NCBI GenBank assembly: GCA_008933735.1
Contig: WBUL01000004.1
Location: 62,001-126,000 of the forward strand
Source: Anaerolineae bacterium
GTDB taxonomy: Bacteria; Chloroflexota; Anaerolineae; Aggregatilineales; J027
Reading direction: 5' to 3'
DNA length: 64,000 nt
Shown piece after piece: positions 42,022-50,095 of this stretch (positions within the stretch are counted from its first letter, which is position 1; each line of letters starts with the position of its first letter). The position numbers and the translations under genes were made by a program. The notes under the pieces were generated by a model. It ran no database searches. It was not told the DNA's origin and worked only from the letters and a program-made list of their open reading frames with translations.

Positions 42022-43139
42022 CCAACTGGTTTTTTGTCGGGCGGGTTGTCCTGAAGGCGACGCTGCTGTTTGTAACCATTAACGTCGTTTATGCGCTGAC
42101 CAACCCCTTGCCGACGGTTCACAGCGTTTCCGTCTACAATACACTTGTGCCGGGTCGTGAGCGCCTGCCTTACGGTGAAAATCCGTCCGAATCCTATAAC
42201 ATCACCATCCTTCAGGTCGAAGGGATGTTTACCTCGCACATCCTGAACGATGCTGACAAAAAAAATGATGAATACCGCGTGTTCTTAGTCGGGGATTCGT
42301 CCGTCTGGGGTTGGCTGCTGGATGAGGACGAAACCTTAAGCGCCTGCTTGAACCGTGCCAATTTGAAGACACCAGATGGGGAAAAAATACACGTTTACAA
42401 TCTTGGTTACCCTATCCTGGACGCGACCAAAGATTTGCTCCTCCTGCAACACGGACTTCAATATGAACCCGATATGGTGGTCTGGCTGGTGACAATGGCC
42501 TCTCTTTACCCGTATGAGCAGTTGATTCATGATGTGGTTCGCGCTAATCCTGAAAAGGTTCGGGAGTTGATTGACCGATATAACCTCGCACTGAATCCTG
42601 ATGAACTTCCCGGCTCCCCAAACTTCTGGGAACGCACCCTTGTTGGTCAGCGCAAGGATTTAGCGGAATGGCTGCGATTTCAGATGTATGGTCTTGGCTG
42701 GGCAACCACCGATATTGACTATCGTAGCCCCGAATTTTTCCACCCGGTACAGAGCAGCTTATACGACAGTACCATGCTCTTTGACGGACGCGATGAGCAG
42801 GTGCTCACTCGTGCCGATTTTTCCTTTGATGTCATTGCCGCTGGCGTTGACATGGCCCAGGAAGCCGGGGCAGAGGTGCTGATCGTTAACCAGCCGATGT
42901 TTGTAAGCAGCGGGGTCAACAGCGACAAACGGTACAATTTTTATTATCCGCGCTGGGCATATGATATGTACCACACTATGATAGCCGAACTTGCTTCTGA
43001 AAATGGCTGGCAGTATGCCGACTACTGGGATGCGATCCCGAATGAGGCTTATACCGACAGCAGTTTCCACGCGACTCCGGAAGCTACCTGCGATTTTGCC
43101 CTGCTCCTTGGCGGGGAAATCCAAAGATCAGCCCCATGA
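42018..43139 (+). CDS. Membrane-anchored SGNH-hydrolase-like protein (AlgX/AlgJ-type partner)
   Basis: 373 aa, ATG in the MBOAT stop (ATGA). One N-terminal membrane helix (about 8-28) precedes an SGNH fold. Block I is VFLVGDSSVWGWLLDEDET (nucleophile Ser in GDSS), and block V is DSSFHATPEATCDF with the Asp and His of the triad. This suggests an extracytoplasmic acetyl-transfer or esterase step working with the MBOAT protein. The next gene also overlaps by 4 bp. The acceptor polysaccharide is not identified. Confidence 0.83.
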   Translation: MTNWFFVGRVVLKATLLFVTINVVYALTNPLPTVHSVSVYNTLVPGRERLPYGENPSESYNITILQVEGMFTSHILNDADKKNDEYRVFLVGDSSVWGWLLDEDETLSACLNRANLKTPDGEKIHVYNLGYPILDATKDLLLLQHGLQYEPDMVVWLVTMASLYPYEQLIHDVVRANPEKVRELIDRYNLALNPDELPGSPNFWERTLVGQRKDLAEWLRFQMYGLGWATTDIDYRSPEFFHPVQSSLYDSTMLFDGRDEQVLTRADFSFDVIAAGVDMAQEAGAEVLIVNQPMFVSSGVNSDKRYNFYYPRWAYDMYHTMIAELASENGWQYADYWDAIPNEAYTDSSFHATPEATCDFALLLGGEIQRSAP

Positions 43140-43540
43140 CAATCCCAACTCATAAGAGCCGTGATACTACAGCGATGATTGGGTATGGGGCAGTACTCAT
43201 GCTCTGGCTCTCTGTCGAAAACACGAATCTGGTTGTGGTCAGTGTGCTGGGCGCGGGTTTGTCTGCCATGCTGCTTCGGCTGATGGTGCTGCGACTATAC
43301 GGCGGTAAAACCTTTTCCCTGTGGGCACCAGGAATGTTTTTTTTCGGGCTGCTGGTCGGGTTTGGTGCGGTCTGGTGCACCGTCGGATTAATGGTATTCA
43401 AAAATGCGTGGCACGCCCATGCCTATCCTGATTTTCCCGCGACGATTGTCACCGGTATCACACAGCGCTGGTTGAGCTGGTCTCTGGCGGGCGGTCTGCT
43501 GGGCGGAGCAGCGGCTCTGTTCAGGCTAGCAGGTCGTTGA
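43136..43540 (+). CDS. Small membrane protein of the MBOAT/SGNH unit
   Basis: 134 aa, four-base overlap with the SGNH gene. Three to four hydrophobic helices (TTAMIGYGAVLMLWLS, VVVSVLGAGLSAMLLRLMVL, FFFGLLVGFGAVWCTVGLMV and the C-terminal LAGGLLGGAAALFRLAG). No motif is recognised. Tight coupling suggests that it assists the O-acylation system, but this rests on position. The last 20 bp overlap the convergent TPR gene. Confidence 0.7.
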   Translation: MTIPTHKSRDTTAMIGYGAVLMLWLSVENTNLVVVSVLGAGLSAMLLRLMVLRLYGGKTFSLWAPGMFFFGLLVGFGAVWCTVGLMVFKNAWHAHAYPDFPATIVTGITQRWLSWSLAGGLLGGAAALFRLAGR

Positions 43541-44045
43541 TCGCTTTTTGCCATTTTTTAGCTTCCTTCAGCAGTTTTTTATCCCCCGATTCGATGATTT
43601 CTACCGCCTCTGCGATGATTTTCTGAGCGTTCGGCTTGTCTTTTTTGTGGTAATAAGCCGCAGCCTGATAGATTAGAATTTCCGGTCGTCGGGGAGCAAC
43701 TACCTTCGCCACCGCCAGATGTCCGAGCGCCTTATCCAGATCACCTGTTTTAAAGGCCATCATCGCCCGCGTATAATGGGCCAGCCACTGCTGTGGATTA
43801 ATTTTCAGGGCCTTTTCGAGGTCAGGTTCGGCTTCACTGTCATGGCCAGCACGAGCGAGGATAAACCCACGTGTGGCATAAAGCTCAGCATTATGCGGTT
43901 CGGCCTCAACCGCAGCATCCATATCGCTCAGGGCGTCTTCAAACTTATCCTTGCTGTAGGCAAAAAGCGCCCGCTCCAGGAAACGTTCAGCAAGGCTTAG
44001 GGGTGTTCCTCTGGAAATCTTGACTTCTGGTCCGCGTAATTCCAT
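43521..44045 (-). CDS. TPR-repeat protein
   Basis: 174 aa. Four tetratricopeptide-like helix pairs are visible: FLERALFAYSKDKFEDALSDMDAAVEAEP, AELYATRGFILARAGHDSEAEPDLEKALKINP, AHYTRAMMAFKTGDLDKALGHLAVAK and EILIYQAAAYYHKKDKPNAQKIIAEAV; the consensus is shown by ATRGFILARAGHDSEAEPDL. A basic helical tail ends the protein. It has no signal peptide and is presumably a cytoplasmic scaffold for protein contacts. Partner unknown. The start is followed closely by the divergent FHA gene, and the end overlaps the membrane protein gene. Confidence 0.88.
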   Translation of the reverse strand: MELRGPEVKISRGTPLSLAERFLERALFAYSKDKFEDALSDMDAAVEAEPHNAELYATRGFILARAGHDSEAEPDLEKALKINPQQWLAHYTRAMMAFKTGDLDKALGHLAVAKVVAPRRPEILIYQAAAYYHKKDKPNAQKIIAEAVEIIESGDKKLLKEAKKWQKAINDLLA

Positions 44046-44085
44046 ATTTTTAAATCGGGAATAGGCCTCAAAATCAACATTGTAC

Positions 44086-44091
44086 TATAAT
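44086..44091 (+). promoter_or_regulatory. -10 box of the FHA-domain gene
   Basis: ACTATAATAAC, 25 nt before ATG 44117; a GAGTGGAGA ribosome site lies between. Confidence 0.5.
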
Positions 44092-44116
44092 AACGCATGA
44101 GAGTGGAGAACTTTCT

Positions 44117-44689
44117 ATGGACAAGTCCTCAGAAACACGAGATACCAAACCGATTGACCAGAACGCAGAAATTGAGGCCAGTTTAAGCGCCAGGCGAATT
44201 GTTTGTCCGATCTGTGGGCATGAAAATCTCCTTGAAGCCGTATTGTGTGTGCGGTGCCAGAACGTATTGCAGCCCGAAACCAAGCGCATCGGTGAGCAGG
44301 ACGTGGAAGAAAAAAGCAACTGGGGCACAAGCGAGATCGAAAAAAAGCTCTACTTGCATGTTCGCCATATCAATGAAACGCTGGAACTGGCAATCGACCA
44401 GGACGCCGAATTTATTTTGGGCCGTGTTGATCCGACAACAGGACAAAAACCCGCTGTTGATCTGTCCGATTATGGGGCGGCTGACAGGGGTGTTTCCCGC
44501 CAGCACGCCAAACTGATTTTAAAGGACGGAGCTCTGAAAATTGCCGACCTGGACAGCGCCAATTTTACGTATCTGAATGGGCAAAAATTGGTGCCCAACC
44601 AGGCGCGGATTTTGCGTGATGGTGACGAAATTCGTCTTGGGCGACTGGTCATAGGAATCCAGTTCGCGGAGGAAATGCGGTCAATCTAA
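44117..44689 (+). CDS. Zinc-ribbon + FHA-domain protein
   Basis: 190 aa. An N-terminal zinc ribbon (VCPICGHENLLEAVLCVRC, two CxxC pairs) is followed by an FHA domain (about 75-185): FILGRVDP near the start, GVSRQHAKLILKDGALKIADLDSANFTYLNG (quoted as VSRQHAKLILKDG) and RDGDEIRLGRLVIGI. The Arg and the SxxH signature for phosphothreonine recognition are present. A natural partner is a Ser/Thr kinase such as the one at 36894-40559 (inference). The stop overlaps the convergent rhodanese gene by 4 bp. Confidence 0.93.
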   Translation: MDKSSETRDTKPIDQNAEIEASLSARRIVCPICGHENLLEAVLCVRCQNVLQPETKRIGEQDVEEKSNWGTSEIEKKLYLHVRHINETLELAIDQDAEFILGRVDPTTGQKPAVDLSDYGAADRGVSRQHAKLILKDGALKIADLDSANFTYLNGQKLVPNQARILRDGDEIRLGRLVIGIQFAEEMRSI

Positions 44690-45033
44690 TAAAATGTCGG
44701 CAGACTGGGGTCGATTTCCCGTGCCCAGGCAAGGATGCCACCATCCAAGTTAAACAACCTGTCTGCATCCCAACCCTCATTGGCGAGGAAAAAGGCTGCC
44801 TGCATACTGCGCCCACCACTGCGACACACCAGAATCACATTTTTGTCTTTGGGAATCTCATCCAGGCGGTCAGGAAGTTCATGCAAAACGACGTGCTGAC
44901 TGAAGTTCAGCCGGGAGATTTCGAGTTCTTCGGGCAAACGCACATCCACCACCACCACATCTTCGTTGGCATCCAGCCAGCTTTTTAACTCTTTGGGGGT
45001 AATATTGCGAATTGGCAACGGATAGTTCCTCAC
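44686..45033 (-). CDS. Rhodanese-domain protein
   Basis: 115 aa, GTG start at 45033. Single rhodanese domain: VVVDVRLPEELEISRLNFSQHVV and the active-site loop VILVCRSGGRSMQAAFFL with catalytic Cys in CRSGGRS. The loop length fits the GlpE/PspE-like sulfurtransferase group. It is cytoplasmic, without a signal peptide. The sulfur donor and acceptor are unknown. It is divergent from maf with 50 bp between the starts. Confidence 0.93.
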   Translation of the reverse strand: MRNYPLPIRNITPKELKSWLDANEDVVVVDVRLPEELEISRLNFSQHVVLHELPDRLDEIPKDKNVILVCRSGGRSMQAAFFLANEGWDADRLFNLDGGILAWAREIDPSLPTFY

Positions 45034-45046
45034 TCATATCTCACGC

Positions 45047-45052
45047 TATAAT
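45047..45052 (+). promoter_or_regulatory. -10 box of the maf gene
   Basis: CGCTATAATCG, 31 nt before GTG 45084, with AAGAAGG as the ribosome site between. Confidence 0.5.
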
Positions 45053-45083
45053 CGTAGGAGATTCTTAATTAAAGAAGGTTGGT

Positions 45084-45752
45084 GTGGCAAGACTAATTTA
45101 TCTGGCTTCCAGTTCTCCCCGGCGGCGCGAGTTGTTAGGTATCGCGGGTTTTATGTTCAGCACCATCAAAGTAGATGTCGATGAGTCTGTTTACCCCAAT
45201 GAGTTTCCTCCAGAATATACCCAGCGGGTAAGCCTGATGAAGGCGGAGGCTGCCGAACGGCTGATCAAAGGGGATCCACTCATCCTGAGTGCGGACACAA
45301 CCGTGGCAGATGGCACGCAGATGCTCGGCAAACCCCTGAATGCACAGGAGGCGGAGCAGATGCTCAAGCGGCTGCGTGGACGTACCCATCAGGTGTATAC
45401 AGCCGTCACGGTCCTGGATGTCGCTACGGGTAGAATCGAGCAGGAAGTGGCTGAGACGGATGTGCCAATGCGGAATTACACGGATACGGAAATTCTGACC
45501 TACATCACCTCCGGTGATCCTTTTGACAAAGCGGGCGGCTACGCGATTCAAAATTCCGCTTTCCATCCGGTTAAAACACGAACCGGGTGTTACGCCAATG
45601 TGATCGGCCTGCCGCTTTGCCACCTCCTCAAGATTCTTCGGCGGATAGATATTCCGGTGGAACAGGATATTCCCTACCTCTGCCAGACTGCCCATGATTA
45701 TAAATGCGGGGTGTTCACCAGTATTCTACGGAATCACACATCGGGAGAGTAA
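45084..45752 (+). CDS. maf: Maf-family nucleoside triphosphate pyrophosphatase
   Basis: 222 aa from GTG 45084. Family landmarks: LASSSPRRRELLGIAGF at the N-terminus, YTQRVSLMKAEAAERL, LSADTTVADGTQMLGKPLNAQEAEQML (quoted as SADTTVADGTQMLGKPLN) and the C-terminal GGYAIQNSAFHPVKTRTGCYANVIGLP, in which the usual GxYxIQG is GGYAIQN. Maf proteins hydrolyse non-canonical or UTP/dTTP nucleotides and are tied to septum formation. A short extension of about 30 residues follows the core. Its 3' end overlaps the convergent membrane protein gene by 27 bp. Confidence 0.93.
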   Translation: MARLIYLASSSPRRRELLGIAGFMFSTIKVDVDESVYPNEFPPEYTQRVSLMKAEAAERLIKGDPLILSADTTVADGTQMLGKPLNAQEAEQMLKRLRGRTHQVYTAVTVLDVATGRIEQEVAETDVPMRNYTDTEILTYITSGDPFDKAGGYAIQNSAFHPVKTRTGCYANVIGLPLCHLLKILRRIDIPVEQDIPYLCQTAHDYKCGVFTSILRNHTSGE

Positions 45753-47723
45753 ACGAAACTGCGCCCGCAGAACAGTCGGGTTTTCGGCCAGTTGGATGCG
45801 AAGTCGCTCACACAGGGCGTTTTGTTCATATTCTCCTAGCTGGGCAATTGAATAAATCAGGGTTTCTGCTTCATCATAGCGTTCTGTACGGTTATAGGTC
45901 TCAATAAACGGTATCCATTCTTCCTCGTGGCCAAACGCCGGAGCCAATCTGTTAGCACGTGCTTCATCTACCCATGCTTCAGCCTGCTCCAGTTGGTCAA
46001 ATTGCAGCGCAAGCTCCACGTGCTGGTAATAAAAACACCAGTCATGCTCGGCTTCGGGTTCAACCGCGTCCTGATAGGCTGCCTGCTGGCTTTCTGTTGA
46101 GTTTCCAATGCGCCCACTGTGTTGATAACGTGCCAGCAAATCAAAGGTCGGGACATTGAGAATTTGAAGCCGGTACTTTTCATCTGCCATGTGCAGACAG
46201 CCGCCGTCGTAGGCAAAAACCACCGCATGATCCAGGTCAAACTGCCAGTTGCGGAACGTGACATTGCTGCCGGAGATCAATTCTGACCAGACGCCTGCTC
46301 GTGACGAGTTATTTCCAAGCAGCCCCATCACCAGACGATCATCTGTCCCGACAATAAAAGGATATTTCTCACCACTGTAGTAGAGGTTGGCGTGCCCAGT
46401 GACTTCATAATCAGTAATGGTGCGTCCAAATGCCAGATGTTCTGGCGGCAAGATGATAATCAGCATGGTCTCAGATTCTAGCTGTGGCGCTCGCCAGCGC
46501 ATCTGCCATCCCAACTGCTGGCGGAGTTTCCAATCGGCAGCATAGACCTCATTGACTCCAACCTGCACCGCAATCCCCAATGCGACCAGCCCCAGCAGCA
46601 GAAGTTGGCCCAGGTAAGCGGACCGGACCATACGCGGCACCATCAGACCAACCACCAGGGCAGCCAGCGGGCTGGGTGTCAATGCCCATCTTGAATTGAA
46701 TCCAATTTCCAGAGCTCGCCCTACAAGATGCACCGACAACAGAAGAATACTGATTCCTGCAAGGCTAAAAAAACAGGTAAACAGTACAGATTTAGTCTGC
46801 TGTATCCGTCCGTCCTGATGCTGCCAGAAATACAGCACTGCCGCAAAAACAAAAAGGGTCGCCATCGTGCCGGGCAGGTCAAAATCGACCTTTTCTACTC
46901 CAAAAACCCGCCAGGGGACGCTGACCCAATCCAGCGAAATCATTTCTACAGGCGCCGCGAGACTCATTTTGAATAACAGCAGTGGATTGGTGGTTCTGAA
47001 CTGATTGTAATTCGCGTAGGTGGGGTCAGGATCAAAAATGACGAAGCGGTAAACCAGCACTCCCAGCGTCACCAATGGATAAGGAAACCAGATTCGGGCA
47101 AACTTCCAGCCGGCTTCGCGCCACTGCTGCCAGTTGAATGGCTTGTCTTGCAGCATAACCCACCCTAGTGCCAGGGGCCGGAGTGCCTCGTATCCAAGAT
47201 TCTGTTCGTAAATCATCTGGTAGACCGGAATCAGCAGGGCGGCAAGGATACTCAAAACAATACTTTGCTTCTTAGCCGCCATCAGCGACAGCCAGAAGGA
47301 AAATAAAAACAGAACGAGCGGACAGAGGAGATAAAACGAAATGGCTATCGGTCGGAGTTGATACGAGGGATATACAGCAAACAGCAGGGCAATCAGCGTG
47401 GTCTGGGTTTTATATTCAGGCCACAGCAGCCGCAAAATCCGCCAGAAAAGGATCACCGCCAGCACCGTCAGTCCCCAATTAACAAGATGCCAGCCGGTGG
47501 GGTTGACCCCAAAAGTTTGCCACAGCCAGGTCCCTAAATATCCCGCGACCGGACGGGCCTGACCGCTAAATAGATCGGTCAGACTGCCATCCCTCAGATG
47601 AAGGTACATGGAAGCATAGTCATCCCAGTAAAACCCAAGACCCGGTATCTGAAAACCAAAACTGACCAGGCAAATGAGAAGAATCAACCCTGTGCTCCAC
47701 AGGTTTTCGTTGACACGCGGCAT
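45726..47723 (-). CDS. Integral membrane GT-C (GT39-like) glycosyltransferase candidate
   Basis: 665 aa from ATG 47723, with CAGGAG 8 nt upstream. About eleven hydrophobic helices occupy the first 430 residues. The first outer loop carries an acidic pair, GFYWDDYASMYLHLRDG, the usual place for the catalytic Asp of GT-C enzymes, followed by WHLVNWGLTVLAVILFW. The remaining 230 residues are soluble, with a DHAVVFAYDGGCLHM segment and helical repeats at the C-terminus (YDEAETLIYSIAQLGEYEQ). Protein or polymer glycosylation is likely, but the donor and acceptor are unknown. Divergent from the PBP gene. Confidence 0.75.
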   Translation of the reverse strand: MPRVNENLWSTGLILLICLVSFGFQIPGLGFYWDDYASMYLHLRDGSLTDLFSGQARPVAGYLGTWLWQTFGVNPTGWHLVNWGLTVLAVILFWRILRLLWPEYKTQTTLIALLFAVYPSYQLRPIAISFYLLCPLVLFLFSFWLSLMAAKKQSIVLSILAALLIPVYQMIYEQNLGYEALRPLALGWVMLQDKPFNWQQWREAGWKFARIWFPYPLVTLGVLVYRFVIFDPDPTYANYNQFRTTNPLLLFKMSLAAPVEMISLDWVSVPWRVFGVEKVDFDLPGTMATLFVFAAVLYFWQHQDGRIQQTKSVLFTCFFSLAGISILLLSVHLVGRALEIGFNSRWALTPSPLAALVVGLMVPRMVRSAYLGQLLLLGLVALGIAVQVGVNEVYAADWKLRQQLGWQMRWRAPQLESETMLIIILPPEHLAFGRTITDYEVTGHANLYYSGEKYPFIVGTDDRLVMGLLGNNSSRAGVWSELISGSNVTFRNWQFDLDHAVVFAYDGGCLHMADEKYRLQILNVPTFDLLARYQHSGRIGNSTESQQAAYQDAVEPEAEHDWCFYYQHVELALQFDQLEQAEAWVDEARANRLAPAFGHEEEWIPFIETYNRTERYDEAETLIYSIAQLGEYEQNALCERLRIQLAENPTVLRAQFRLLSRCVIP

Positions 47724-47820
47724 TCCGACGCTCCTGAAAAATGCAATCCTAGCATGGACAAAAAGGACACAACAGGGCGAACGTAGGTCTGTCATCTTCG
47801 ACGTGTTTGCAGGTGGCATC

Positions 47821-47826
47821 TATAAT
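47821..47826 (+). promoter_or_regulatory. -10 box of the penicillin-binding protein gene
   Basis: ATCTATAATGATG, 30 nt before ATG 47857. Confidence 0.5.
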
Positions 47827-47856
47827 GATGAGAGTGCAAAGATCGTGGAGTTTTTT

Positions 47857-50079
47857 ATGCTGCGTGTTCGGATATTGGTTTTTGCCGCCCTCTTGTTGGT
47901 ATTCGCTGCCTGTTCAGATAGTGATGGCGGTGGAATCAGCTTGCCCGGTTTGAGCAGCGGCCCGACCCCGATAGTGGATCAGGAAGAAGCCATCCAGACG
48001 GCGGAAACCTTTTTGGATTCCTGGTCAAAACAAGACTACAACACTATGTATGGGCGCATCAGCCCAAATGCGCGGGATGCGTACCGTCAGGCGGACTTCA
48101 CGGAAGTGTACCAGAGCGTCTGGAATGATCTGCGTCTGCAAGGGATCACCTGGAGCCGCGGGCAGGTGGTATCTCAGGGAACAACGGTTATCATTCAATA
48201 CGATGTAACCTTCCGTTCTGGAATTCTGGGTGAATTTACCGATGCGAAGCGCACCATGCGGGTTATCCCCACCGATGAAGGAATGCGGATTGCATGGTCA
48301 AAAATGGATATTTTTGATGGCTGGTCAGGTGGGGCACGGCTGCGAATCGAGCGTACTCTGCCTAATCGGGGCAATATTTATGATGTCAATGGCAGAACTT
48401 TAGCCGACCAGAATGGGGTCGCGCTGCCCGTGTATGTGGTCAAAAATGAAGTCCCTGATATTGATTCCTGCATCAGCCTGCTCGTACCTATCCTTGGTGT
48501 GGAGTATGATGATCTCGTCGCCACTTTTAGCCGTTATAACTTTGACACACTTTTTTACGTCGGCGAAATTGATCAGGAAACTTACCAGGCGGTGGGGGCC
48601 GAAATGGAAAGTCTGTGCCGTCCGCGCCTGGATGAACGCCGCACCCGCCGCTACTTTGGTACTGCTGCCCCGCATGTTCTAGGGTATGTGGGATACATTC
48701 CAGCAGGTGAACAGGCAGAGTACGAAAGCCGGGGGTATCCACCTGATTCGCTGGTTGGGATTTCCGGCATCGAGCGTGCGTGGGAAAACGAACTGCGCGG
48801 CACGATTGGCAATCGTCTGGCATTGTATGCTGTTAACGATGAACTGATTCGCGTGATCACAGAAAAGCAGGCGCAGCCAGGGCAAAGCGTCTACATGACT
48901 CTGGATCGAGATTTACAGGATGGCATTCAAGGCGCCCTCGCCGAAGCTTATTCGATTGCGGGGCCAACCTGGGCGCAAACCTCCCAGGGGGCGGCGATTG
49001 TCGTGCTGGATGTGAACACTGGCGCGGTGAAGGCCATGGTGAGTTATCCCACATTTGACCCGGCGGTGTTTAACCCGGACAGCCCGTACCTCGACCCTGG
49101 TTCTCTGATACAGGCCTATCAGACCGACCCGGCACGTCCTCTGCTCAACCGGGCAACCCAGGGGCGTTATCCGTTGGGATCAGTCTTCAAGCTGGTCACG
49201 TCCGTGACGGGCGCTGACAGCGGGGTGGTGCCCCTCACAACTCTGAATAACTGTATCGGGCGCTGGGATGGCACACCTTACGGGGATCGTGTGCGTACCG
49301 ACTGGTATCCAGAGGGACACGGAGTTTTGGATGGACAGGGCGCGATTATTAATTCCTGCAATCCCTATTACTGGTCGATGGGAGTTGCTCTTCAGAATGC
49401 AGACCCGTACATGCTGCCTAATTACGCCAAAAAGCTGGGGCTGGGTGTGCCAAGTGGTCTGCGAAATCTGGAAGAGGAGGTTGGGCGTGTGCAAGACCCG
49501 GACTGGAAAGCCTCGCAGGGATTCACATGGTCGCTGTCCGATACGCTGAATCTGGTGATCGGGCAGGGGGAACTGGAAGTGACCCCGCTTCAGGTTGCAC
49601 GTATGGCCGCTGCGATTGCTAACGACGGTAAACTGGTTACGCCTTATCTGGTCGAAAAAGTGCAGTTGATAGGCGAAGACCCTTCCTATGTGCATTCTCC
49701 CCAGGCAACAGACCTGGGATTGAATAAAGAAGTTCTGGCAGATGTCCGTCAGGCGATGTGCGATGTCACCCTGACCCCTTCTGGCACCGCACGGTTTATT
49801 TTTCAACCCTGGTATGAATATCAAAACAATGCGGTCATTGTGTGTGGTAAAACAGGCACTGCCCAGGCTGGGAACAATCAGCCGCACGCCTGGTTCGCGG
49901 CCTTTGCGCCTGCTGAAAATCCACAGATTGCGATTGTGGTCATGGTTGAAAACTCGTGTGAAGGGTCAGAAGTTGCCGCCCCATTGACACGCCGGGTGCT
50001 GGAAATTTACTACGGCCTGCCCAAGTCAGAATGGCCGCCATTGTGGCAGAGTGGGTGCTCGCAAATCGTCGTGCAGTAA
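47857..50079 (+). CDS. Class B penicillin-binding protein with MecA_N-type domain
   Basis: 740 aa from ATG 47857, which gives a lipoprotein-type signal (FAALLLVFAACSDSD; Cys near residue 19). An NTF2-like MecA_N domain (about 45-160, AETFLDSWSKQDYNTMYGRIS) precedes the PBP dimer domain (GNIYDVNGRTLADQNG) and the transpeptidase domain. Active-site motifs are all present: SxxK in PLGSVFKLVTS, SxN in NSCNPYYWS and KTG in CGKTGTAQAG. It cross-links peptidoglycan outside the membrane. Lipid anchoring instead of a membrane helix is unusual for class B PBPs. Low beta-lactam affinity, as in PBP2a, cannot be judged here. Confidence 0.93.
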   Translation: MLRVRILVFAALLLVFAACSDSDGGGISLPGLSSGPTPIVDQEEAIQTAETFLDSWSKQDYNTMYGRISPNARDAYRQADFTEVYQSVWNDLRLQGITWSRGQVVSQGTTVIIQYDVTFRSGILGEFTDAKRTMRVIPTDEGMRIAWSKMDIFDGWSGGARLRIERTLPNRGNIYDVNGRTLADQNGVALPVYVVKNEVPDIDSCISLLVPILGVEYDDLVATFSRYNFDTLFYVGEIDQETYQAVGAEMESLCRPRLDERRTRRYFGTAAPHVLGYVGYIPAGEQAEYESRGYPPDSLVGISGIERAWENELRGTIGNRLALYAVNDELIRVITEKQAQPGQSVYMTLDRDLQDGIQGALAEAYSIAGPTWAQTSQGAAIVVLDVNTGAVKAMVSYPTFDPAVFNPDSPYLDPGSLIQAYQTDPARPLLNRATQGRYPLGSVFKLVTSVTGADSGVVPLTTLNNCIGRWDGTPYGDRVRTDWYPEGHGVLDGQGAIINSCNPYYWSMGVALQNADPYMLPNYAKKLGLGVPSGLRNLEEEVGRVQDPDWKASQGFTWSLSDTLNLVIGQGELEVTPLQVARMAAAIANDGKLVTPYLVEKVQLIGEDPSYVHSPQATDLGLNKEVLADVRQAMCDVTLTPSGTARFIFQPWYEYQNNAVIVCGKTGTAQAGNNQPHAWFAAFAPAENPQIAIVVMVENSCEGSEVAAPLTRRVLEIYYGLPKSEWPPLWQSGCSQIVVQ

Positions 50080-50081
50080 GC

Positions 50082-50087
50082 TATACT
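50082..50087 (+). promoter_or_regulatory. -10-like box 8 nt before the helicase-associated-domain gene
   Basis: AGCTATACTGCTCGGTT and then ATG 50096. The box starts 3 nt after the PBP stop; no ribosome-binding site is present, suggesting a leaderless transcript. Confidence 0.45.
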
Positions 50088-50095
50088 GCTCGGTT